64,000 nucleotides of DNA, from positions 62,001 through 126,000 of the forward strand of contig NZ_PCGR01000001.1 of assembly GCF_002798305.1 (NCBI RefSeq), given 5' to 3'. The notes under the pieces were generated by a model. It was not told where the DNA came from, did not search any database, and was given only the letters and a program-made list of their open reading frames with translations. This stretch comes from Chryseomicrobium excrementi. GTDB lineage: Bacteria; Bacillota; Bacilli; Bacillales_A; Planococcaceae. A program made the position numbers and the translations under genes. Shown here piece after piece: positions 55,294 through 61,737 of the stretch; the first letter of the stretch is position 1; every line of letters begins with the position of its first letter.

Positions 55294-55467
55294 GTGGTTC
55301 ATCTGCATGGGAGGGGGATTTGTTCTGCATCGTCCGTGGTTTCATCTGCATGGGAGGGGATTTGTTCTTCATAGGGGGAGTTTCATGAGCATCAGGGTTC
55401 GTTTCATCGGCATAGAGTGGGGATTTGTTGTGCATCAAAGGTCGTTTCTTCTTCATCGCATAGGGAT
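55294..55467 (+). repeat. Degenerate ~20-bp tandem repeat, array 2
   Basis: About eight units alternate between GGTTTCATCTGCATGGGAGG and GGATTTGTTCTGCATCGTCC types, with a higher period near 40 bp. The core (G)TTTSWTCTGCAT resembles the core of array 1 at 44244. Confidence 0.75.
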
Positions 55468-55577
55468 TGTGCCAACTTTGAGCCGAATCGCGCCAACTCC
55501 ACCAATCCACACCAACTAGACCTACCAACGACACCTCTCTCTCTGCTACACTAAGAAAGGAAAGAAGGAGGGAAATC

Positions 55578-55838
55578 ATGGACTATCTTTGGATCATTGT
55601 AGTCGTCATGTCTGCTATCGCGTTCTTCACGATGCGGTATGACAAGAATCAAGCTAGAAAAGGCGGACAACGCGTCCCCGAAAATACATTGTGGTTGCTA
55701 GCGTTACTAGGTGGGGGACCAGGAGCTTACGCGGGCATGCAGGCGTTTCGTCATAAGACGAAGCACACGCAGTTCCGAATTGGGTTTCTTGTGCTTGCAC
55801 TTTTAGATTTATTTCTGCTCGTCTATTTGTCCAATTAA
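55578..55838 (+). CDS. ysdA: DUF1294 membrane protein (YsdA)
   Basis: An 86-residue protein with membrane helices at about 2-18 and 66-84. The conserved YDKNQARKGGQRVPENTLWLLALLGGGPGAYAGMQAFRHKTKH block defines DUF1294. Function unknown. It follows rplT as in B. subtilis and is convergent with ysdB. Confidence 0.9.
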   Translation: MDYLWIIVVVMSAIAFFTMRYDKNQARKGGQRVPENTLWLLALLGGGPGAYAGMQAFRHKTKHTQFRIGFLVLALLDLFLLVYLSN

Positions 55839-55851
55839 AAAAAGAGCCCGC

Positions 55852-56241
55852 TTATACGGACTCTTTGTGGCCCTTCAATAGTTGCTCGATAGGGCTCTTC
55901 CAGCTGATTGTGGCGTGAGGGTAGCTGAGTCGGATTTCTTTTTCAAGAAACTCAAAATCGTCACGCGTCATACCTTGAAGCTTGTGGATGTCATGGGCCC
56001 AAACAAAGATGGAGACGACATCAAACGCATCTTTCGTAGTGCCTAAATACTTTTCTCCCTCAAAGACAGCGCCTTGGTAGGAGATGAGAAAGTTTTTGCG
56101 TGCATTTTTGCTGTCATCGTAGAAATAGTACGCTTCTTTTTCGATGGCTTCGTCTAGCTTCCGCTTAGGATCTAGTAAATAGCGCATCAGTTTATACAAG
56201 GCATAGGCCAATAAAATTATTAAAATCATTCGGAAAATCAT
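55852..56241 (-). CDS. ysdB: Sigma-W pathway protein YsdB
   Basis: A 129-residue protein with an N-terminal membrane helix (about 3-20), a basic linker and a cytoplasmic domain containing ISYQGAVFEGEKYLGTTKDAFDVVSI and MTRDDFEFLEKEI, as in B. subtilis YsdB. A consensus sigma-W promoter precedes it. Biochemical role unknown; the regulon deals with envelope stress. Confidence 0.9.
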   Translation of the reverse strand: MIFRMILIILLAYALYKLMRYLLDPKRKLDEAIEKEAYYFYDDSKNARKNFLISYQGAVFEGEKYLGTTKDAFDVVSIFVWAHDIHKLQGMTRDDFEFLEKEIRLSYPHATISWKSPIEQLLKGHKESV

Positions 56242-56278
56242 GACACCACTCCCTTATACAGAACCACTTACTACTTTA

Positions 56279-56304
56279 TACGGAACAAAAATCATTTGGT
56301 TTCA
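56279..56304 (-). promoter_or_regulatory. Sigma-W-type promoter for ysdB
   Basis: On the minus strand TGAAAC (56304-56299), exactly 16 bases, then CGTA (56282-56279), 38 bases before the start codon. Same spacing as the sppA promoter in this window; B. subtilis ysdB is a sigma-W gene. Confidence 0.87.
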
Positions 56305-56331
56305 AACTAATTGAAAAAAGGTGAGAAAAAA

Positions 56332-56820
56332 ATGGAACTTCAAAAATTAGTCGAGATGCAGCGTCAGTTAGACCGTTATATAGAAGAAAAACGGGGAATC
56401 CAAGAAGATGTCTTTGACCGAAAAGTCATTGCTTTACTAGTGGAACTTGGCGAGCTGGCCAACGAGACACGCAGCTTTAAGTTCTGGAGCGACAAAGGAC
56501 CATCCGATAAAGCGACCATCGTCGAAGAATATGTAGACTCGATCCACTTCTTACTGTCCATTGGAATCGAGAAAGGTCTTGATTCGCAGCTTACCACGTG
56601 GCCAGTAGGTGGCCGAACAGAAAATTTAAATAGCGCGTTTCTTCAAACGTACGAACACATTTTGAAATTCCAACATCACTCGGACTACTCGAATTATAAA
56701 GCAATTTGGGAATCGTATGCGGAGATCGCGAGACTCCTTGGCTTTACTACAGAGGATGTAGTGAACGCATACCACGCCAAAAACGAAATTAATTATACGC
56801 GTCAACAGACAGGTTACTAA
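56332..56820 (+). CDS. Dimeric dUTP diphosphatase (all-alpha type)
   Basis: A 162-residue all-helical NTP pyrophosphohydrolase of the dUTPase_2 family, which hydrolyses dUTP (and dUDP) to keep uracil out of DNA. The metal motif ELGELANE with the downstream EEYVDSIHF provides the four acidic ligands; FKFWSDKGP is a family block. It is unrelated to the trimeric dUTPases of B. subtilis prophages. AAAGGTGAG precedes the ATG at 56332. It is divergent from ysdB. Confidence 0.88.
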   Translation: MELQKLVEMQRQLDRYIEEKRGIQEDVFDRKVIALLVELGELANETRSFKFWSDKGPSDKATIVEEYVDSIHFLLSIGIEKGLDSQLTTWPVGGRTENLNSAFLQTYEHILKFQHHSDYSNYKAIWESYAEIARLLGFTTEDVVNAYHAKNEINYTRQQTGY

Positions 56821-56886
56821 CTTACTGTTTACATTCTATTCAGTCTTTTCGTATAATGGGAATAGATTGTTTAGGAGGTCGAAATA

Positions 56887-57975
56887 ATGACGAAGCTAGA
56901 TGAAACATTGACAATGTTAAAAGATCTAACCGATGCACGCGGGATTCCCGGGAATGAACGCGAAGCTCGTGACGTGATGGAGAAGTACATAACTCCGTTT
57001 GCAGATGAAATTTCATATGACAACTTGGGCAGCTTGATTGCTAAAAAATCAGGTTCTCAAGACGGACCAAAGATCATGGTTGCCGGACACTTGGACGAAG
57101 TTGGATTCATGGTTTCTCGTATCGATGATAAAGGTTTTATCTTCTTCCAACCGGTTGGTGGCTGGTGGAACCAAGTCATGCTTGCTCAGCGCGTGACGAT
57201 TGTGACTCGTAAAAAAGGAGACATCACAGGTGTCATCGGTTCAAAACCGCCGCACATCCTATCTCCAGAAGCTCGCAAAAAACCAGTCGACATCAAAGAC
57301 ATGTTCGTTGATATCGGTGCCTCTTCGAAAGAAGAAGCGATGGAGTGGGGCGTATTACCGGGAGATATGATCGTTCCTTACTTCGAGTTCCATGTCATGA
57401 ACAATGAAAAACTTCTACTTGCTAAGGCTTGGGATAACCGTATCGGCTGTGCGATTGCAATCGACGTTCTTAAAGGCCTTCAAGGCGAAGAACATCCAAA
57501 CACTGTGTATGGTGTCGGAACAGTTCAAGAAGAGGTCGGCCTCCGTGGTGCGAAGACGGCTGCTATGAAAGTACAACCAGATATCGCGTTCGCTGTTGAT
57601 GTCGGTATCGCAGGCGACACACCGGGAGTGACTCCAAAAGAATCGACTTCGAAGATGGGTGAAGGTCCACAAATCGTGTTGTTCGACGCTTCTATGGTCT
57701 CCCACAAAGGTCTTCGTGATCTAGTGGTCGACACTGCAGACGAAACGGGTATTCCGTACCAGTTCGAGACGATCGCTGGTGGTGGGACAGATGCAGGTGC
57801 TATCCACTTGACGATGAACGGTGTACCAGCTGTAGCGATTGGTGTTGCGACTCGTTATATTCACTCGCATGCAGGAATCTTGCACCGTGATGATTATGAA
57901 AATGCTGTAAAACTTATTGTAGAAGTCATCAAAAAGTTAGATGCAGATACAGTAGCAGAACTTAAATATAACTAA
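56887..57975 (+). CDS. ysdC: M42-family metallo-aminopeptidase (YsdC)
   Basis: A 362-residue cytosolic peptidase of family M42, which forms large tetrahedral complexes that trim peptides. Metal and catalytic residues lie in [26 protein letters not shown] and AVDVGIAGD. Older databases call it endoglucanase or glutamyl aminopeptidase; specificity cannot be read here. GGAGG precedes the ATG. Confidence 0.92.
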   Translation: MTKLDETLTMLKDLTDARGIPGNEREARDVMEKYITPFADEISYDNLGSLIAKKSGSQDGPKIMVAGHLDEVGFMVSRIDDKGFIFFQPVGGWWNQVMLAQRVTIVTRKKGDITGVIGSKPPHILSPEARKKPVDIKDMFVDIGASSKEEAMEWGVLPGDMIVPYFEFHVMNNEKLLLAKAWDNRIGCAIAIDVLKGLQGEEHPNTVYGVGTVQEEVGLRGAKTAAMKVQPDIAFAVDVGIAGDTPGVTPKESTSKMGEGPQIVLFDASMVSHKGLRDLVVDTADETGIPYQFETIAGGGTDAGAIHLTMNGVPAVAIGVATRYIHSHAGILHRDDYENAVKLIVEVIKKLDADTVAELKYN

Positions 57976-57983
57976 TAGTACGG

Positions 57984-58050
57984 AACCCCTGGGGTTGTTG
58001 AGATGATCGAGAAGACTCGATTGAGAGACAACCCCAGGGGTTATTTTATT
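57984..58050 (+). terminator. Long hairpin after ysdC
   Basis: AACCCCTGGGGTTGT pairs with ACAACCCCAGGGGTT around a 29-base loop that itself has TCGAgaagacTCGA, followed by a T/A tract. Likely the ysdC terminator, though the stem is unusually long and each arm is internally palindromic (CCCCTGGGG). Confidence 0.75.
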
Positions 58051-58058
58051 ATTTTGCA

Positions 58059-58088
58059 TTGACATTCATCATTTTGTATATTTATAAT
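58059..58088 (+). promoter_or_regulatory. Consensus promoter of argF
   Basis: Perfect TTGACA (58059-58064) and perfect TATAAT (58083-58088), spaced 18 bases. A promoter this strong normally needs a repressor. Confidence 0.85.
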
Positions 58089-58090
58089 AA
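58073..58090. promoter_or_regulatory. ArgR-like box over the argF promoter
   Basis: TTTGTATATTTATAATAA fits the ARG box TNTGNATWWWWATNCANA except at two positions and covers the -10. A weaker ATGAATAT-containing half-site lies at 58097-58110. Arginine-dependent repression is expected for this gene. Confidence 0.5.
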
Positions 58091-58121
58091 TAATTACATG
58101 AATATACATTAAGGGGTCGTG

Positions 58122-59090
58122 ATGAGAATGAAGTTGTTAGAATGGGTCAACATCAAGCCAGTGGAAAGTTTGAAAGGGAAAGATCTGCTGACGTTATTTG
58201 ATTATTCAACAGAAGAAGTAAAAGAATTGCTGGAGCTTGCGAAAAATCTGAAGTTTTTAACAAAGGAAGGGAAGTGTCCACCACTTCTTGCAGGAAAAAC
58301 ACTGGGGATGATTTTTGAAAAGCATTCGACCCGTACTCGTATCTCATTCGAAGTAGGAATGCAGCAACTTGGAGGTTACGGTATGTTTATGCATTCTCGT
58401 GATTTGCAGATTGGTCGCGGGGAGTCAGTTTACGATACAGCGCACGTCTTGTCAGGTTATCTAGACGGAATTATGATTCGCGCGAACTCACACCAGATGG
58501 TGGAAGAGCTTGCAGAACATGCTCAGATTCCTGTCATTAACGGTTTAACTGATTTGTTCCATCCATGCCAAGCACTAGCGGATATGCTGACACTTCAAGA
58601 GGTTCAGGGAGAACTCGCCGGAAAGAAACTGACGTATATCGGAGACGGCAATAATGTAGCGCACTCGTTGGCTATCGCTGCAGCGCATCTCGGAATGCAT
58701 ATTGCTATTGCGACGCCTGTTGGATATGAGCCGGTCGAGTGGATCGCGGAAAAGATCTCGAAGCTTGCAATTACAAACGGCGGTTCACTCCTCATCACGA
58801 CAGATCCGGTCGAAGCGGTAGAAGGAGCCGATTGTATTTATACAGATGTATGGACTTCGATGGGACAAGAAGAAGAAGCGCAGGCTCGCTTGGAGGCGTT
58901 CCAGTCGTTTCAAGTAAATGATGCACTCGTTGCTCATGCGAAAGCGGATTATATGTTCTTACACTGCCTGCCAGCTCACCGTGAAGAAGAAGTCACGGCT
59001 AGTGTAATTGATGGGCCAAACTCGTATGTATTCCAGCAGGCGGAAAATCGCTTGCATGCACAAAAAGCAGTACTTGCTTCTTTGTTATAA
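58122..59090 (+). CDS. argF: Ornithine carbamoyltransferase
   Basis: A 322-residue enzyme joining ornithine and carbamoyl phosphate to citrulline. Carbamoyl-phosphate binding motifs are STRTRISFEVG and FHPCQALADM; ornithine motifs are DVWTSMGQ and HCLPAHREEEV. No other arginine or arginine-deiminase gene is next to it, so biosynthetic ArgF versus catabolic ArcB rests on sequence style and the ArgR-like box. AAGGGG precedes two nearby ATGs (58122 and 58128); 58122 is taken. Confidence 0.93.
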   Translation: MRMKLLEWVNIKPVESLKGKDLLTLFDYSTEEVKELLELAKNLKFLTKEGKCPPLLAGKTLGMIFEKHSTRTRISFEVGMQQLGGYGMFMHSRDLQIGRGESVYDTAHVLSGYLDGIMIRANSHQMVEELAEHAQIPVINGLTDLFHPCQALADMLTLQEVQGELAGKKLTYIGDGNNVAHSLAIAAAHLGMHIAIATPVGYEPVEWIAEKISKLAITNGGSLLITTDPVEAVEGADCIYTDVWTSMGQEEEAQARLEAFQSFQVNDALVAHAKADYMFLHCLPAHREEEVTASVIDGPNSYVFQQAENRLHAQKAVLASLL

Positions 59091-59168
59091 CTTTCTGCAG
59101 CGGCAGGCGTCCGCTACGGAAAGATTTTGTTCAGCACTTGCCAGAGGGCAAGCTGAGCTACATAGTGA

Positions 59169-59198
59169 AATGGCCCGGGAGACGCTGGGCCATTTTTT
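59169..59198 (+). terminator. Terminator after argF
   Basis: AATGGCCC-gggagacgct-GGGCCATTTTTT. An upstream CAGCACTTGCC/GGCAAGCTG hairpin (59132-59156) precedes it. Confidence 0.82.
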
Positions 59199-59211
59199 CA
59201 TGCTCTTTTTT

Positions 59212-59306
59212 ATGCTCCCTGGGAGCCGATTTAGCTCCTGAACCTGCATCATCTAGAGTTTCGATAAGAAGTTAACTCCATATAATGAAATTTTCCCTGG
59301 GAGCAT
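59212..59306. repeat. Inverted repeat pair around 69 bp
   Basis: ATGCTCCCTGGGA (59212-59224) and TCCCTGGGAGCAT (59294-59306) are inverted with one mismatch. The interval lies beyond the 3' end of sspI and may serve as its terminator region or be a mini-repeat. Confidence 0.5.
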
Positions 59307-59315
59307 CATTACTCT

Positions 59316-59525
59316 CTAATTACGAAAAGTTTTCTCGAGCAGTTTGACGGCATCTTGTTTGAGATGTGGTTCAGCTTGTTGCCACCATTTTTCAAAAAAC
59401 ACACCGAGACCTGGCAAGAAATGCTCGTCGCCTTTTTTGATAGCGTCCTCGACCATAGCGTACAAGTCTTCAGAACTAGAACCGGCTACACTCGAACTGA
59501 TGGATTGGCGAATTTGAAATGACAT
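59316..59525 (-). CDS. sspI: Small acid-soluble spore protein SspI
   Basis: A 69-residue minor spore-core protein. The block EDAIKKGDEHFLPGLGVFFEKWWQ aligns with the DAIQSGEEKMLPGLGVLFE region of B. subtilis SspI, and the gene is beside the SpoU methylase and pheS as there. It is not of the alpha/beta type. A sigma-G-type promoter and GGAGGG ribosome site precede it. Confidence 0.92.
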   Translation of the reverse strand: MSFQIRQSISSSVAGSSSEDLYAMVEDAIKKGDEHFLPGLGVFFEKWWQQAEPHLKQDAVKLLEKTFRN

Positions 59526-59547
59526 GTTGATCCCTCCGTTTCCTCCC

Positions 59548-59577
59548 TAGTATGTTTTCTGACAATCCAAATTATGC
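59548..59577 (-). promoter_or_regulatory. Sigma-G-type promoter for sspI
   Basis: On the minus strand GCATA (59577-59573) fits GHATR, then 18 bases, then CATACTA (59554-59548), an exact -10. Predicted start is 10-15 bases before the ribosome site. Confidence 0.82.
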
Positions 59578-59618
59578 AGCAACCTATGGTACACTAAAAA
59601 GAAAAAAAGAGGTATCGT

Positions 59619-60383
59619 ATGAAACGTATTGAATCGACTGGCAATGCTCTCGTGAAGCATTGGAAAAAACTGATTACGACTCGCAAAGATCGTGAAAAAT
59701 CGAAAGAGTTTGTAGTTGAAGGCTATCATTTAGTGGAGGAAGCTTTGAAAGTTCCGGGGATGGTAAAACATATCCTTTTAGGAGACCATGCATCGCTTGA
59801 GCACAAGTGGGACACAGACGATGTTGAAGTGATTGAGATCAGCACTGAAGTGGTGAACGAACTAGCCGACACAGAGCACACACAAGGAATATTCGCACAT
59901 TGCAGCCAACCGAGCTGGAAAGTTGCGCCGGGTGAATGGAGCCGAATCCTCCTCATTGATTCCGTTCAAGACCCAGGGAATGTCGGGACGATGATTCGCA
60001 CGGCAGATGCTGCTGGAGTGGATGCTGTGATCTTAGGGAAAGGTAGCGCAGACGCATATAACCCGAAGACACTTCGTTCAGCTCAAGGCTCGACGTTCCA
60101 TTTGCCGGTGATCAAAGCGGATCTCGAGGAATGGATTCCTTCACTTGCGGACGAGGGCTTCTCGATAATGGGAACGGCCCTTGAAAATGCGAGCAACTAT
60201 AAAGAAGTCGCTATCACTTCAAAAATGGCCTTCATCATGGGGAACGAGGGAAGTGGTGTGCAGCCGAACCTACTTCAACAAGTTGACCAGCGCGTGTCGA
60301 TTCCGATTTACGGAAAAGCAGAGTCGCTCAATGTGGCCATCGCTACGGCCATCGTCCTGTATCACTTCGCTGAAAAAGCTTGA
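59619..60383 (+). CDS. ysgA: SpoU-family RNA 2'-O-methyltransferase (YsgA)
   Basis: A 254-residue SPOUT enzyme. The N-terminal substrate-binding domain (STGNALVKHWKKLITTRKDREKSKEFVVEG) is of the L30e-like TrmH/RlmB type. The knotted C-terminal domain has LLIDSVQDPGNVGTMIRTADAAG, FIMGNEGSGV and IPIYGKAESLNVAIATAI, the three SpoU motifs. The target nucleotide (rRNA or tRNA) is unknown. It is divergent from sspI. Confidence 0.9.
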   Translation: MKRIESTGNALVKHWKKLITTRKDREKSKEFVVEGYHLVEEALKVPGMVKHILLGDHASLEHKWDTDDVEVIEISTEVVNELADTEHTQGIFAHCSQPSWKVAPGEWSRILLIDSVQDPGNVGTMIRTADAAGVDAVILGKGSADAYNPKTLRSAQGSTFHLPVIKADLEEWIPSLADEGFSIMGTALENASNYKEVAITSKMAFIMGNEGSGVQPNLLQQVDQRVSIPIYGKAESLNVAIATAIVLYHFAEKA

Positions 60384-60408
60384 ATTTCAACTAGGGCACT
60401 CGTATAAT
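60380..60408 (+). promoter_or_regulatory. pheST promoter
   Basis: TTGAAT (60380-60385, overlapping the ysgA stop), 17 bases, perfect TATAAT (60403-60408). Confidence 0.82.
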
Positions 60409-60414
60409 TGAAAT

Positions 60415-60661
60415 GAAAATACAACAGCAATGACCGGGAAAAGTATAAGAAGAGCTGAATGGTTTCAGGGAGAACGTGGCGAGACTGCAACCACTTCCCA
60501 TTCACTTCTTAGAAGTTCACCCCAGGTAGCTGCCACTTAGACCAGAAATGTAAAGGTGGCCGGTTCCGAGCCGTTATTCGTTTGAGTGATGATGCTTTGA
60601 GCATGATAACTAGGGTGGTACCGCGATGATAACTCGTCCCTTTTTTGGGGCGGGTTTTTTG
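60415..60661 (+). ncRNA. T-box leader of pheST
   Basis: The consensus T-box AGGGTGGTACCGCG (60612-60625) and terminator CTCGTCCC-tttttt-GGGGCGGG plus T-run (60633-60660) are present. Stem I features include GGGAGAACGTGG, and TTC at 60516-60518 (in AGAAGTTCACCCC) is a plausible phenylalanine specifier. Uncharged tRNA-Phe should switch on the synthetase operon. Confidence 0.93.
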
Positions 60662-60687
60662 TTTGTCAAAAAAGGAGGAACAAACTG

Positions 60688-61725
60688 ATGGAAGCACAAC
60701 TTGCTGCATTGAAACAAGAAGTTATTCAAAAGATCACAGATGCGCAATCAGTCAAAGAATTACAGGACGTACGCGTCGCGTATCTTGGGAAAAAAGGACC
60801 GATCACGGACCTGCTAAAAGGCATGGGGAAACTTCCAGCTGAAGAGCGTCCGAAGATGGGAGCACTCGTCAATGAGATGCGCCAAGAAGTTACAGCTGTA
60901 TTAGACGCGCGTTCTGTGGAACTCGAGCAAGCGGCGATTGATGCACAGCTTGCAAATGAGACGATCGATGTCACGTTGCCAGGACGCACAGTCCAAATCG
61001 GAAATCACCATCCGTTAACAAAAGTCATCGAGGAAATCGAAGACTTGTTCATCGGCATGGGCTATGAGATTGCAGAAGGGCCAGAAGTCGAGAAAGACTA
61101 TTACAACTTTGAAGCGCTCAACCTTCCGAAGGGTCACCCAGCTCGCGATATGCAAGACTCGTTCTATATCTCGGAAGAGCTATTGTTACGTACGCACACG
61201 TCACCTGTTCAAGCACGCACGATGGAGCAGAAGCAAGGTGAACCGATTCGCATCATCTGTCCTGGTAAAGTGTTCCGTCGTGACAACGATGACGCGACAC
61301 ATTCGCACCAGTTCATGCAGATTGAAGGACTTGTGATTGGTGAAAACATTCGCATGACCGACTTGAAAGGAACGCTTGACCTACTCGGGAAAAAGATGTT
61401 CGGTCAAGACCGTGAAATTCGTCTGCGTCCAAGTTTCTTCCCGTTCACAGAGCCTTCTGTTGAGATGGACATATCGTGCTTTAAATGTGGCGGCAGTGGC
61501 TGTTCCGTATGTAAAGGAACTGGCTGGATCGAGATTTTAGGTGCTGGAATGGTGCACCCAGATGTTCTGCGCATGGCAGGATACGACCCAGAAAAAGTAT
61601 CTGGTTTTGCTTTCGGTATCGGAGCAGAGCGGATTGCGATGCTGAAATATGGGGTAGAGGACATTCGCCATTTCTATACAAACGATATGCGGTTCATCAA
61701 GCAATTTGAACGCAGTGAAGGGTAA
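60688..61725 (+). CDS. pheS: Phenylalanine-tRNA ligase alpha subunit
   Basis: A 345-residue catalytic subunit of the alpha2-beta2 class II synthetase. The N-terminal coiled coil (1-~90) binds tRNA; motif 2 is in [21 protein letters not shown]; the phenylalanine pocket includes [12 protein letters not shown]; motif 3 lies in [33 protein letters not shown] is the usual Gram-positive cysteine insert. GGAGG precedes the ATG. pheT follows after 12 bases. Confidence 0.96.
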   Translation: MEAQLAALKQEVIQKITDAQSVKELQDVRVAYLGKKGPITDLLKGMGKLPAEERPKMGALVNEMRQEVTAVLDARSVELEQAAIDAQLANETIDVTLPGRTVQIGNHHPLTKVIEEIEDLFIGMGYEIAEGPEVEKDYYNFEALNLPKGHPARDMQDSFYISEELLLRTHTSPVQARTMEQKQGEPIRIICPGKVFRRDNDDATHSHQFMQIEGLVIGENIRMTDLKGTLDLLGKKMFGQDREIRLRPSFFPFTEPSVEMDISCFKCGGSGCSVCKGTGWIEILGAGMVHPDVLRMAGYDPEKVSGFAFGIGAERIAMLKYGVEDIRHFYTNDMRFIKQFERSEG

Positions 61726-61737
61726 GGAGGAGACAAT

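Larger units (their letters stand above)
55081..55577. other. rplT-ysdA intergenic region with repeat array
   Basis: Nearly 500 bp without a credible gene. After the rplT terminator it is dominated by G/T-rich degenerate repeats (55294-55467), then a C/A-rich tail with repeated CCAAC(T/C) (55471-55520). Open frames crossing it have repetitive translations and no ribosome sites. Confidence 0.75.

Noticed and set aside
55294-55467. Possible CRISPR array
   Set aside because: Units are degenerate, adjoining and about 20 bp with no constant repeat and unique spacers, and no cas genes are nearby.
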